Part shown: positions 27,938-36,774 of the stretch, piece by piece
How the letters are laid out: each line of letters starts with the position of its first letter
Numbering within the stretch: position 1 is the stretch's first letter
NCBI RefSeq assembly: GCF_024464185.1
Contig: NZ_JANHAU010000001.1
Coordinates: 62,001 to 126,000 of the forward strand
Source of the DNA: Haloarchaeobius salinus
GTDB taxonomy: Archaea > Halobacteriota > Halobacteria > Halobacteriales > Natrialbaceae
Direction of reading: 5' to 3'
Length of the DNA stretch: 64,000 nt
Notes under the pieces: generated by a model
Told to the model about the DNA's origin: nothing
Database searches by the model: none
Seen by the model: only the letters and a program-made list of their open reading frames with translations
Translations under genes and position numbers: made by a program

Positions 27938-28654
27938 ATGACCACGAACCGCCTTCCCGACGGAACGACGCTGCTGCTGGTAGCCCTCTGTCTCGCACTC
28001 GTGGCCGTCCCCATGGCGGCCGCCCAGGAGAGCGCGACGCTCTCGCTGACCGAGACGGAGGTCGAGTCGACAGACGGCACCGCAACGGTAACACTCGCCG
28101 CCGAGGGCTCCGATGTCGCCGGCTATCAGGCGAACGTCTCGTTCGACCCCGACGTCGTCCGGGTCCAGAGCGTCTCCGGCGCGGACTACTCCGACCCGGT
28201 GCAGAACGTGAACAACGAGGACGGCTGGGTGTTCCTCACGCAGTCACAGTCGGACGGGATGGACGACCCCGAGCTCGCGACCATCACCTTCGAGGTGGTC
28301 GGTGACGAGGGCGACCGTTCCACTCTCTCGTTCGTCGAGTCGGATACCCGCATCAACGACGGAGCCGGTGAGCACGTCGACGTCCAGCTCGACAGCGGGA
28401 CCGTCACGGTCGGGAGCGGCGACGTGCAGTCGATGGGCGAGGGGTCCGCCGCGACCGACGGTGGCGGCGAGGACCCGGCCGCCAACGAGAACCAGCAGTC
28501 GGACCCGGACACGGCCGCGAACGATGCCGACAGCGATGGTGACGGCGGCGACGACACGACCGGAGACGGGACCGGCGTCTCGACGCCGATACTGGTCGGC
28601 GGCGCAGCGGCGCTCCTCGCCGGTGGCGTGTTGCTCGGCCGGCGCGCGTCCTGA
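27938..28654 (+). CDS. Membrane-anchored cohesin-domain protein
   Basis: 238 residues: signal peptide ending VPMAAAQ, one cohesin domain (about 32-150), a Ser/Asp/Asn-rich acidic stalk and a C-terminal membrane helix (TPILVGGAAALLAGGVLLG-RRAS). The cohesin is plainly paralogous to the one inside the upstream protease: both share GYQAxxxFDP, VxSxxGxDxxDPV, NExGxVxLxQxQ and GxDDP. It lies 154 bases downstream of the protease on the same strand. Family knowledge says cohesins bind dockerins, so it could hold the protease dockerin at the cell surface; that pairing is inference. Confidence 0.88.
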   Translation: MTTNRLPDGTTLLLVALCLALVAVPMAAAQESATLSLTETEVESTDGTATVTLAAEGSDVAGYQANVSFDPDVVRVQSVSGADYSDPVQNVNNEDGWVFLTQSQSDGMDDPELATITFEVVGDEGDRSTLSFVESDTRINDGAGEHVDVQLDSGTVTVGSGDVQSMGEGSAATDGGGEDPAANENQQSDPDTAANDADSDGDGGDDTTGDGTGVSTPILVGGAAALLAGGVLLGRRAS

Positions 28655-28696
28655 GAACCGACCGATTCTTACCGGGCGCTCGCCTACCGGCGCGTG

Positions 28697-29710
28697 ATGG
28701 ACGCGCCGCTGTGGACCGACGCCCACGCCCCGTCGCTCGAGGAGCTCCCACAGCCGGACGCACGGGAGTACCTGCAGAAGGCGGTCGACGAGCCGCTGAA
28801 CCTGCTGCTGCACGGCCCGCCCGGCGTCGGCAAGACCGCCGGGGTCAGGGCACTCGGTCGCGCGGCCCACGACGACCCCGACAACGACCTCGTGGAGATC
28901 AACGTCGCCGACTTCTTCGGCCGGACGAAGACGGAGATCAAGAACGACCCCCGGTTCGCCTCGTTCCTCGACGGGAAGTCGCGGCTCTCGAAGCGCGACA
29001 TGATCAACCACGTGCTGAAGGAGTCAGCGAGCTACGCGCCGGTGTCGGGGAGCTACAAGACGGTCGTGCTGGACAACGCCGAGGACGTGCGCGTCGACTT
29101 CCAGCAGGCGCTCCGCCGGGTGATGGAGCGCTACCACCGGACGACGCAGTTCGTCATCTGCACCCGACAGCCGACGAAGCTCATCCCGCCGATCCGCTCG
29201 CGCTGCTTCCAGGTGCCGATGCGGGCGGCGACGAACGACGAGCTGGTGACCGTGCTCCGCCGCATCGTCGAGGCCGAGGACGTTGCCTTCGACGACGACG
29301 GGCTGGAGTACGTCGCTGGCTACGCCGACGGCGACGTCCGCGAGGCGATTCTCGCCGCACAGACCACGGTCTCCCGGGCCGACGAGCTGACGATGCAGAC
29401 CGCCTACGAGACGCTGGGCGACGTGGGCACGCTCGACGAGGTCGGCGAGATGCTCGACGACGCCGAGTCCGGCGAGTTCACCGACGCACGCTCGGCGCTC
29501 GACGATCTGCTCGTCGACGAGGGCTACAGCGGCACCGAGGTGCTTTCGGAGATCCTCACCGTGGGTCGCAAGCGCTACGACGGCGAGCGGCTGGCCCGGC
29601 TCCACCGGCTCGCGGGCGAGGTCGACCACGACATGAGCCAGGGGACGAGCGACCGGGTCCACCTCGGGCACCTGCTGGCGGAGCTCGGGCGGGCGTCGAC
29701 GGCGCAGTGA
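28697..29710 (+). CDS. rfcC: Replication factor C small-subunit paralogue
   Basis: 337-residue AAA+ clamp-loader-type ATPase. Walker A HGPPGVGKT and the arginine-finger SRC motif (PPIRSRCFQV) are intact. Walker B is VVLDNAED where RFC proteins have DEAD, and the sensor-1 position reads ICTRQP instead of the usual SCN, so catalytic glutamate and sensor asparagine appear changed. This fits a specialised subunit of the haloarchaeal three-gene RFC set, perhaps binding but poorly hydrolysing ATP. A TTCTTACC box about 29 bases upstream fits a leaderless ATG start at 28697. Confidence 0.85.
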   Translation: MDAPLWTDAHAPSLEELPQPDAREYLQKAVDEPLNLLLHGPPGVGKTAGVRALGRAAHDDPDNDLVEINVADFFGRTKTEIKNDPRFASFLDGKSRLSKRDMINHVLKESASYAPVSGSYKTVVLDNAEDVRVDFQQALRRVMERYHRTTQFVICTRQPTKLIPPIRSRCFQVPMRAATNDELVTVLRRIVEAEDVAFDDDGLEYVAGYADGDVREAILAAQTTVSRADELTMQTAYETLGDVGTLDEVGEMLDDAESGEFTDARSALDDLLVDEGYSGTEVLSEILTVGRKRYDGERLARLHRLAGEVDHDMSQGTSDRVHLGHLLAELGRASTAQ

Positions 29711-29890
29711 CTACACGGGCGATCGGGGCACCGGTTTTCTGGCGAACAGGCGACGCGTGAGCGTTCGGTCCGGGGCGCGTCGCACTCCAGCCTCGACCGC
29801 CGGACCGCGTGGGTCAGACCACGCCGCGGTTGCGGCGGTATCCCTGAAGAACCCTCGCCCTCTTTTGCGGCAGGGCGCGACGGTCCGGGT

Positions 29891-30337
29891 ATGCAGGCAG
29901 TCTCCGAGACGCGAATCACGAACCGCCAGCGGGTCCAGCCGAACCACGCGAACAACTACGAGGCGGTCCACGGCGGCAACCTCATGAAGTGGATGGACGA
30001 GGTCGGCGCGATGGCGGCGATGCGCTTCGCGGGCGAGACCTGCGTCACGGCCGCGGTCGACGAGTTCTCCTTCGAGCGGCCGATTCCGGTCGGGGAGACG
30101 GCGCTCATCGACGCGTACGTCTTCGACGCGGGGCGGACGAGCGTCCGGGTGTTCCTGCGCGCCTACCGGGAGGAACCCCGTAGCGGCGACACCGAGCAGA
30201 CGACGGCGGCGTGTTTCACCTTCGTCGCGGTCGGGGACGACGGGAAGCCGGTCGCGGTGCCGTCGGTCCGGGTCGAGACCGACGAGGACGAACGGCTGCA
30301 GGCGACGGCACGCGCTGCCGTCGACGGTGACGACTAG
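29891..30337 (+). CDS. Hotdog-fold acyl-CoA thioesterase
   Basis: 148-residue single-hotdog thioesterase hydrolysing acyl-CoA. Seen: NRQRVQPNHANNYEAVHGGNLMKWMDEVGAM-type core (N and HGG motif), the catalytic-type VDEFSFERPIPVGE and a strand-forming second half; typical of the YciA/BFIT-like 4HBT group. Its stop overlaps by four bases that of the convergent Trm-G10 gene. Acyl chain preference unknown. Confidence 0.9.
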   Translation: MQAVSETRITNRQRVQPNHANNYEAVHGGNLMKWMDEVGAMAAMRFAGETCVTAAVDEFSFERPIPVGETALIDAYVFDAGRTSVRVFLRAYREEPRSGDTEQTTAACFTFVAVGDDGKPVAVPSVRVETDEDERLQATARAAVDGDD

Positions 30338-31386
30338 TCGAGGACCAGCACGTACCGGGTCAGCGAGCGGTGGACGCGTCGCTCGAAGGAGTGCTCGACC
30401 GTCCAGCCTGCACGTCTGGCGGCACCGGTCCAGTCGCGGTCGGCGACGACGACGGCCCGGTCGGCGACGCGGCGGGACTCCGTGAGTGCGCCGGCGACGA
30501 GGTCGTCGAGCTCGTGGGTCTCGATCTTCGACTGACGGCCGTACGGGGCGTCGAAGACGACGGCGTCGACAGCGTCGTCGACGAGCGGGAGCCGTGTGGC
30601 GTCGCCGCGGCAGACGTGCCAGTCTCCAGGGTCGGTGACCGCGTGGTCGTCCTCGCCGTCGAGGAAGTGGCCGAGGTTCTCCGTCGCCCCACCGACCATC
30701 TTCGCCTGGGCGTCGACACCCACGACGTCCGCGCCGACGAGCCCGGCCTCGACGAGGACGCCGCCGGTGCCACACATCGGGTCGAGAACGCGGCGGCCAG
30801 GGGCCGCACCGGCGACGTTGGCGACGGCACGGGCGAGCAGCGGGTCCATGCTGCCGGGCTGGAAGAACGGCTTGTCGGTCGGCCTGCGGTCGCCGAAGTC
30901 GCGGACGGACTCGACGGCGAGCCAGCCGAGGGCGCAGACGCCGGCCTCACCGGCCGCACCGTCGGGTTCGCCGGCAGTATCGGCCCGATCGTCGCTGGTC
31001 GGCGCGAACAGCACCCGGAGCTCGTGGTCGGGGTCGTCGAGATCGACCGTGAACCCACGGTCGACGAGCACCTGTCCGAGTACCCGTTCGGCGTCGCTGG
31101 TGGAGACACCGGTCTCGCCGCGGACGTCCCGGGCACGGACGGCGACGGTGCCCTCGCGGTCGACGGGTGCGGCCGAAAGCAGGGCGACGGCGCTGTCGAC
31201 GCTCGCGTCGGTCCGGCCGACGAACTCGCTCGCGCGGTGGGTGTAGGCGAGTCCACGGACGCGCCCGGTGGCGACGCTGCGTGCGGTGGCGAGACCGCCA
31301 CCGATGCGCTCGACGTCGGTGGCCGCGCTCGCGGCCTCGCAGGCGGCGAAGGCGTCGTCCTCGCCGCCGAGTTCCAGCAGGTACAC
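30334..31386 (-). CDS. trmG10: tRNA (guanine-N2-)-methyltransferase, Trm-G10 type
   Basis: THUMP-plus-Rossmann methyltransferase forming N2-methyl or dimethylguanosine at tRNA position 10. N-terminal THUMP region (ARDVRGETGVSTSDAERVLG), then PFFQPGSMDPLLARA, SAM motif VLDPMCGTGGVLVEAGLVGA and the catalytic DAPYGRQS (variant of the N/DPPY motif). No ATG exists at the N-terminus: I take the GTG at 31386 (VYLLELGG), with a TTG at 31392 as alternative. A good match in length (350) and motif order. Confidence 0.9.
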   Translation of the reverse strand: MYLLELGGEDDAFAACEAASAATDVERIGGGLATARSVATGRVRGLAYTHRASEFVGRTDASVDSAVALLSAAPVDREGTVAVRARDVRGETGVSTSDAERVLGQVLVDRGFTVDLDDPDHELRVLFAPTSDDRADTAGEPDGAAGEAGVCALGWLAVESVRDFGDRRPTDKPFFQPGSMDPLLARAVANVAGAAPGRRVLDPMCGTGGVLVEAGLVGADVVGVDAQAKMVGGATENLGHFLDGEDDHAVTDPGDWHVCRGDATRLPLVDDAVDAVVFDAPYGRQSKIETHELDDLVAGALTESRRVADRAVVVADRDWTGAARRAGWTVEHSFERRVHRSLTRYVLVLD

Positions 31387-31568
31387 GTCCAACCGTGAGC
31401 GAGGGCGTGCAATCAGCGTGTCGACTGCCGGCCGAGCGCGCGTCAGCGCGGACGCCCGGCTTCGGCGGGGCAGCGACCGTTCGAGCCCCCCGTCTATCGG
31501 CAGAATTCACCGATTCCGTCGCACCGCCAGTCGTTCGGTCTGGCGCCGTGCGGGCACGTGGCACCAAC

Positions 31569-31600
31569 CTTTATAAGCCTTAAATACGACTTTTAAGTCG
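31569..31600 (+). promoter_or_regulatory. TBP promoter with inverted repeat at the transcription start
   Basis: TTTATAAG (31570-31577) lies about 32 bases ahead of the tbp ATG. Between it and the start codon is the inverted repeat CGACTT-TT-AAGTCG (31587-31600), placed over the expected transcription start. Position suggests an operator or an autoregulatory second TBP site (TTTTAA); role inferred. Confidence 0.45.
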
Positions 31601-31604
31601 AGTT

Positions 31605-32165
31605 ATGACCGACCCCAAGGAGACTATAAATATCGAGAACGTCGTCGCCTCGACCGGTATCGGCCAGGAGCTCGACCTCCAGAGCGTCGCCATGGACCTC
31701 GAGGGGGCCGACTACGACCCCGAGCAGTTCCCCGGCCTCGTCTACCGCACGCAGGAGCCGAAGTCCGCCGCGCTCATCTTCCGGTCCGGCAAGATCGTCT
31801 GCACCGGTGCCAAGAGCACCGACGACGTCCACGAGAGCCTCCGCATCGTCTTCGACAAGCTCCGCGACCTCAACATCCAGGTGAACGAGGACCCGGAGAT
31901 CGTCGTCCAGAACATCGTCACGTCTGCCGACCTCGGCCGCAATCTCAACCTCAACGCCATCGCCATCGGCCTCGGGCTGGAGAACATCGAGTACGAGCCC
32001 GAGCAGTTCCCCGGCCTCGTCTACCGCCTCGACGAGCCGGAGGTCGTCGCGCTCCTGTTCGGCTCCGGGAAGCTCGTCATCACCGGCGGGAAGAAGCCCG
32101 AGGACGCCGAACACGCCGTCGACAAGATCGTCTCGCGCCTCGAAGACCTCGGCCTGCTGGAGTAG
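31605..32165 (+). CDS. tbp: TATA-box-binding protein
   Basis: General transcription factor that bends TATA DNA and recruits TFB and RNA polymerase. 186 residues with the two direct TBP repeats, each with the PEQFPGLVYR motif and GSGK/RSGK-containing strand (FRSGKIVCTGAK; FGSGKLVITGGKK), and a short acidic tail. Length and repeats are exactly those of haloarchaeal TBPs. Haloarchaea often have several TBP paralogues; this could be the main one since it keeps all canonical residues I can check by eye. Confidence 0.97.
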   Translation: MTDPKETINIENVVASTGIGQELDLQSVAMDLEGADYDPEQFPGLVYRTQEPKSAALIFRSGKIVCTGAKSTDDVHESLRIVFDKLRDLNIQVNEDPEIVVQNIVTSADLGRNLNLNAIAIGLGLENIEYEPEQFPGLVYRLDEPEVVALLFGSGKLVITGGKKPEDAEHAVDKIVSRLEDLGLLE

Positions 32166-32246
32166 CTCGACGGTTCTCTCCGCTCTTGTTTCTCGACGAC
32201 ACATATCCCCAGAAGAGACATTGCCGTCGAACCCCAGAGAACGTGT

Positions 32247-34121
32247 ATGTCAGCGGAGCCGGCGGCGATGACAGTCCTCCACGTCGACGACGACGGGGAG
32301 TTCGCCGCCCTCACCACCGAGCTGCTCGAGCGGCAGAGCGACCGCATCGGCGTCGTCTCGGCCGCGACGGGTGACGAGGCGCTCGACCTGCTCGAACGCG
32401 AGTCCATCGACTGCGTCGTCTCCGACTACGAGATGGGCGAGACCGACGGGCTGGAACTGCTCGCTGCCATCCGTGAGCGCCACGACGGACTCCCCTTCAT
32501 CCTCTTCACAGGTCGGGGGAGCGAGGAGATCGCCAGCGAGGCGATCTCCGCCGGCGTCACCGACTACATCCGCAAGGGCCGCGGGACCGACCAGTTCGCC
32601 CTCCTCGCCAACCGCATCGAGAACGCCGTCGAACAGGCCCGTTCGCGGGTGAGCTACCGGGCGGTGTTCGAGAACACGGACGTCGGGCTCACCATCCGCG
32701 ACGTCGAGACGGGCAGGGTCGTCGACGTGAACCAGCAGTACTGCGACCTGCTCGGCTACGACCGCGAGACCCTCGGCGAGCTCGGCATCGCGGAGATAAC
32801 CGCCGACGTACCGGGGTACGACGCCGAGCGTGGCGTCGAACTCCTCGAGCGAGCACTCGCGGAGCCGGCGTTCACCTTCGAATGGCCCGACAGACGCAGC
32901 GACGGCTCGACGAACTGGGTCGAGGTGGACGCCACGCTCGTCGAGATCGAGGGCCGGGAGCGCTCGCTCGTCACCGTCCACGACGTCCACGAACGCCACG
33001 AACGGGAGGCGGTGCTGGCGACGCTGCACCAGGCCGCGACGGATATACAGGAGTGCAAGACCATAGAGGCCGCCTGCGACCGGACCGTCGCCGCCGCCGA
33101 GTCCATCCTGGAGTTCGAGATGTGCAGTGTCATGGTCGCCGAGGACGGCTGGCTGGTCCCGAAGGCGGTCTCCAGCGGCGCGCCGGCCGACGGTGCCCGG
33201 CGGATGCGTCCGGACCAGGGGCTGGCCGGCGAGACCTACCGGACCGGCGAGTCCGCACTCGTCGAGGACGTGCTGACCGACGACGTCTCCGAGCCGGCCA
33301 ACGAGAGCTACCGGTCCGGCATCAGCGTCCCCATCGGCGAGACGGGGGTGTTCCAGGCCGTCGCGGCGGAGCCGAACGCCTTCTCGCAGGAGGACCTCGA
33401 ACTGGCGGAGCTGCTCGTCTCACACACCGCACGGGCGCTCGACCGTCTCCGGTTCGAGGCGGAGCTACGACGGCAGAACGACCGGCTCGAGGAGTTCGCG
33501 AGCGTCGTCAGCCACGACCTCCGGAACCCCCTCACCGTCGCCCAGGGGGAGCTCGAACTCGCCCGCGAGAACCACGACAGCGAGCACCTCGCGCACCTCG
33601 GCGACGCCCTGGACCGCATGGCGAACATCACCGAGGACACGCTCCGGCTCGCCAGACACGGCGGGAGCGTCGAGGACCCCCGACGCGTCGACCTCGGGAC
33701 GTTCGCCGACCGCTGCTGGAGCGTCGTCTCGACGGACGACGCGACCCTGACCGTCGAGAACGTCGTCATCCGGGCCGACGACGGGCGGCTCCAGCACGTC
33801 CTTGAGAACCTGTTCCGGAACGCCGTGGAACACGGTTCCACGAGCCCTCGTTCGACTTCGTCTCACGAGGACGGCGCTATCGCCGTCCGTATCGGTGGAC
33901 TCCCCGATGGGTTCTACGTCGAGGACGACGGCGTCGGCATCCCCGAGGCCGAGCGCGACCGGGTGTTCGAGCCCGGCCACACGACCACCGAGACGGGCAC
34001 GGGCTTCGGGCTCGCCATCGTCGAGGAGTTCGCCACCGCCCACGGCTGGGACGTGCAGGTGACCGAGAGCGAGGCGGGCGGCGCGCGCTTCGAGTTCACC
34101 GGCGTCGAACGCCTCGACTGA
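32247..34121 (+). CDS. Hybrid sensor: REC-PAS-GAF histidine kinase
   Basis: 624-residue cytoplasmic signalling protein. Domains: receiver with phospho-acceptor D60 (DCVVSDYEMGETDG) and lysine in YIRKGRG; PAS (about 135-250); GAF (about 262-405); HisKA with H423 (SVVSHDLRNPLTVAQGE); HATPase with N box ENLFRNAVEHG, G1 VEDDGVGIP and GTGFGLAIVEEFA. No membrane helix. Between N and G1 boxes sits the extra GSTSPRSTSSHEDGA, encoded by a short sequence with ACGAG/CTCGT inverted repeats. Output partner is not nearby. Starts at ATG 32247; an internal ATG 21 bases on is possible. Confidence 0.93.
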   Translation: MSAEPAAMTVLHVDDDGEFAALTTELLERQSDRIGVVSAATGDEALDLLERESIDCVVSDYEMGETDGLELLAAIRERHDGLPFILFTGRGSEEIASEAISAGVTDYIRKGRGTDQFALLANRIENAVEQARSRVSYRAVFENTDVGLTIRDVETGRVVDVNQQYCDLLGYDRETLGELGIAEITADVPGYDAERGVELLERALAEPAFTFEWPDRRSDGSTNWVEVDATLVEIEGRERSLVTVHDVHERHEREAVLATLHQAATDIQECKTIEAACDRTVAAAESILEFEMCSVMVAEDGWLVPKAVSSGAPADGARRMRPDQGLAGETYRTGESALVEDVLTDDVSEPANESYRSGISVPIGETGVFQAVAAEPNAFSQEDLELAELLVSHTARALDRLRFEAELRRQNDRLEEFASVVSHDLRNPLTVAQGELELARENHDSEHLAHLGDALDRMANITEDTLRLARHGGSVEDPRRVDLGTFADRCWSVVSTDDATLTVENVVIRADDGRLQHVLENLFRNAVEHGSTSPRSTSSHEDGAIAVRIGGLPDGFYVEDDGVGIPEAERDRVFEPGHTTTETGTGFGLAIVEEFATAHGWDVQVTESEAGGARFEFTGVERLD

Positions 34122-34163
34122 GGCCGTCACGCGGCGGACGTGACACGGGAAAGCGGCAGGCAC

Positions 34164-34568
34164 ATGACAGCCCGGCCGCTAGTCGGGGACATGGTCGGTC
34201 TCACGCCGCTGCAACTGGACCCGTCGGCCGGCACGCCCGTCGCCTACGTCGGGACGTTCGTCGTCGCCACCCTCTTCTACTCGGTGACGCTGCACATCGC
34301 GGCGCGGAACGTCCTCGGCGACGTGCCGGTCAAGCTCGCGTTCGTCGTCGGCCCGGTGCTCGCACTCGTCTCGCTCCTGCTCCAGCAGTACGGCCCCGCG
34401 GTGGTCCTGCCCGTGACGCTGGTCGCCGACGCGGTCGCCATCGGCCTCGTCTACCGCCTCGACGCGAAGCTCACCGTGCTCGTCTCCGTCATCCACTACA
34501 CCGTCGCGGTCATCCTCGGGTTCACGCTGTTCAACCTCGTCGCGCTGCTGTCGACCGCGCCGGCCTGA
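34164..34568 (+). CDS. Four-helix membrane protein (DUF7473-like)
   Basis: 134-residue integral membrane protein with four hydrophobic helices (AYVGTFVVATLFYSVTLHIA, LAFVVGPVLALVSLLLQQYG, VVLPVTLVADAVAIGLVY, VLVSVIHYTVAVILGFTLFN). It matches a haloarchaeal family of unknown function. Start choice is uncertain: ATG at 34164 is used; ATG at 34191 (MVGLTPLQLDPSAG) would begin nearer the conserved part. Same strand as the kinase upstream and the next small membrane gene. Confidence 0.75.
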   Translation: MTARPLVGDMVGLTPLQLDPSAGTPVAYVGTFVVATLFYSVTLHIAARNVLGDVPVKLAFVVGPVLALVSLLLQQYGPAVVLPVTLVADAVAIGLVYRLDAKLTVLVSVIHYTVAVILGFTLFNLVALLSTAPA

Positions 34569-34628
34569 GGTGGGGACGGCCGAGGCGCGCATGACCGCCT
34601 TTTTGTCGTCGCTCCGCCGAGGGGGCGT

Positions 34629-34943
34629 ATGGACGCATCGAGCCGTACTCGGGTCGCCCGGGGCGGACTGTCGCTGTTGCTCGCCGGTGCCATCGTCGGC
34701 ATCGTCGCCGCGAGCGGGGTCCAGAACACGACCGGGCTCGCAGTCACCCTCGTCGTGTCCGGGGTCGTCGCGCTCGTCGTCGGGAAGGCCGTCGAACAGC
34801 AGGTGCTGCTCGGAATCTGGCTCGCGCCGGTCGTCGCCGGCGTCATCGTCTACGTGTTCGAGCCGGACGCGCTGCTGACACAGTCGTTCCTGCTCGGGGT
34901 CATCGGGGTCGCACAGCTGCTGTTCTCGCAGGCGGGGAAGTAG
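34629..34943 (+). CDS. Small multi-helix membrane protein
   Basis: 104 residues with about four short hydrophobic segments (GGLSLLLAGAIVGIVAAS, LAVTLVVSGVVALVVG, VLLGIWLAPVVAGVIVYVF, TQSFLLGVIGVAQLLF). No named family recognised. It follows the DUF7473-like gene by 60 bases and converges on hisG. Confidence 0.72.
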   Translation: MDASSRTRVARGGLSLLLAGAIVGIVAASGVQNTTGLAVTLVVSGVVALVVGKAVEQQVLLGIWLAPVVAGVIVYVFEPDALLTQSFLLGVIGVAQLLFSQAGK

Positions 34944-34960
34944 AGACGGTCGGCCGGCCG

Positions 34961-35806
34961 CTACTCGACGAGACGCTCGATCTCGGTGACGAGGATGTCG
35001 CTCGCGCCCTCGCCCTTGACCTCGTTGATGGTCTCGAACACGTCGCGCTCGTCGACGACGGCGTGGACGGCCAGCTTGTCGGAGCCCGCGATGTCCATCA
35101 CCGTCGGACCGCCCATGCCGGGGATTACCTCGCGGACGGCGTCGAGGTTCGACTCGGGCACGTTCATCATCAGGTAGCGCTTGCCCTCGGCGGCGATGAC
35201 GGAGTCGAACGCCATCCGGATCTGCTCGGTCTTCTCGTCGTCGGCCACGTCCGGGCGGGCGATGAGCCGAACCGACGACTTCAGCACCTCGTCGATGATG
35301 GCGAGCCGGTTCACCTTCAGCGTCGTCCCCGTCGAGGTGATGTCGACGATGGCGTCGGCCATGTCGACGTGGGGCGTGAGCTCGGTCGCGCCGGTGACCT
35401 CGACGATGTCGGCGTCGATGTTGCGCTCGTCGAAGTAGTTCCGCGTGATGGTCGGGAACTCGGTGGCGACGGTCCGCCCGTCGAGGTCGAACGGAGTCTC
35501 GATGTCGCCGTCCTCCGGCGCGGCGAGGACGAGCCGACAGGAGCCGTATCCCAGGTCGAGCAGGTCGGCCACGTCGACGCCGGCCTCGCAGACCTGGTCG
35601 TAGCCCGTCACACCGAGGTCTGCCGCGCCGTCGGCGACGTACTCGGGGATGTCGGCGGCGCGAGCGAACAGCAACGTGACGTCGGGGTCGACGGTGTCGG
35701 CGTACAGCTTCCGGTCGGCCCCGTCGACGACGTGGAGTCCGGCCCGTTCCAGCAGGTCGATGGTCGGGTCGTGCAGTCGGCCCTTGTTCGGTACCGCGAT
35801 GCGCAT
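34961..35806 (-). CDS. hisG: ATP phosphoribosyltransferase, long form
   Basis: First enzyme of histidine synthesis, condensing ATP with PRPP. The 281-residue length shows the long, self-sufficient form: catalytic domain with [40 protein letters not shown]-binding [12 protein letters not shown], and a C-terminal regulatory ACT-like domain ([25 protein letters not shown]) that should bind histidine as feedback inhibitor. ATG at 35806 chosen by conservation. No other his genes are nearby, as is usual in archaea. Confidence 0.96.
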   Translation of the reverse strand: MRIAVPNKGRLHDPTIDLLERAGLHVVDGADRKLYADTVDPDVTLLFARAADIPEYVADGAADLGVTGYDQVCEAGVDVADLLDLGYGSCRLVLAAPEDGDIETPFDLDGRTVATEFPTITRNYFDERNIDADIVEVTGATELTPHVDMADAIVDITSTGTTLKVNRLAIIDEVLKSSVRLIARPDVADDEKTEQIRMAFDSVIAAEGKRYLMMNVPESNLDAVREVIPGMGGPTVMDIAGSDKLAVHAVVDERDVFETINEVKGEGASDILVTEIERLVE

Positions 35807-35883
35807 TTGCCAGTCCTTCGCGTCCGGGCGGGAACTGCCTTTCCATCCGCCCGGAGCTTGCCGGTTCGGCGAGGGCGGGGTGG

Positions 35884-36642
35884 TCAGGCCCCGGCCGTCC
35901 CGTACACCTGGTCCAGCAGCCACGTCGTCACGTGCATCTCGACGACTGCGGCGACGGCGAGCGTGACCACCGAGACGCCGACGAGCAGCCCCGTCCGCTT
36001 CACCTCACCGCGGGTGTAGAAGTGGTCGCGGCGGTCGAAGACGTAGAGCACAATGTTCCCCAGGAACCGGTACGCGATAGCGGCCCCGACGAACAGCGCC
36101 GGCAGCTCGAGGACGCCGTGGGGGAGCAACGCGAGCAGCACGAAGCCGAAGCCCTCCTGGGCGGCGGCTGGCGTCACGACGTAGCCGACCAGCACCCCGT
36201 TGAACACCAGCCCGAACGTCGTCAGGATACCCCCGGTCAACGCCCCGAGGATGAACACGAAGAAGGCGCGGGTGTTGTTCAGGAAGATGAACAGCGCGGT
36301 GATGTCGTCGGGGAACATCTCGCTCGGCGAGTCGAACCCCATCGCGCCGAACAGGTCGAAGCCGACCTCCCAGAGCGCGACGCCGAGCGGGATGCTCAGC
36401 AGGAACAGCACCGCCGAGAACGCGGTGTAGCGGCGGTGCTCCCGCCAGGCGAGCGCGAAGCCGTCCCACGAGAGCGTCGGCGGGTCGTCCTGCCCGGGTG
36501 GAGTCGTCTCGGGCGGCTCGGCGGGTTCTGACTGTGGTTCCGCGGGCTCGTCGCCGTCGAACGACCAGCCGACGCCGTCGTCGGTGTCGGCCGGCTCCGT
36601 CGCTGACTCCCCGTCTGGAGGGTCGTCGGGGCGGTCGGTCAT
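35884..36642 (-). CDS. Stage II sporulation M-like (SpoIIM/DUF95) membrane protein
   Basis: 252-residue membrane protein. A Pro/Glu/Asp-rich cytoplasmic N-terminus (about 65 residues) is followed by a DUF95-type membrane domain with the family signature [17 protein letters not shown] and [18 protein letters not shown], then a final helix ([20 protein letters not shown]). DUF95 proteins often accompany RDD or ABC-type envelope systems; here it stands alone, so the role remains open. ATG at 36642 chosen; the frame extends upstream without conserved sequence. Confidence 0.88.
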   Translation of the reverse strand: MTDRPDDPPDGESATEPADTDDGVGWSFDGDEPAEPQSEPAEPPETTPPGQDDPPTLSWDGFALAWREHRRYTAFSAVLFLLSIPLGVALWEVGFDLFGAMGFDSPSEMFPDDITALFIFLNNTRAFFVFILGALTGGILTTFGLVFNGVLVGYVVTPAAAQEGFGFVLLALLPHGVLELPALFVGAAIAYRFLGNIVLYVFDRRDHFYTRGEVKRTGLLVGVSVVTLAVAAVVEMHVTTWLLDQVYGTAGA

Positions 36643-36774
36643 GGGTTGCGCTACGGTCGCCACCGGAAAAAAGCGTCCGTCGGTCGGCGGAACCCCTCGA
36701 CCGCCTCAATCGACCCTCACGACACGAACCGTACCCGATGGAGTCTTGACCCGTCCACCGAAAACACGCCCAAC

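Noticed and set aside
24736-28080. 1114-residue minus-strand open frame opposite the subtilase
   Set aside because: Antisense shadow: low complexity, no motifs, and the plus strand has catalytic triad and dockerin loops.
29711-29890. 180-base spacer examined for a fourth copy of the dispersed repeat
   Set aside because: Purine/pyrimidine pattern is similar in places but none of the ordered blocks is present.
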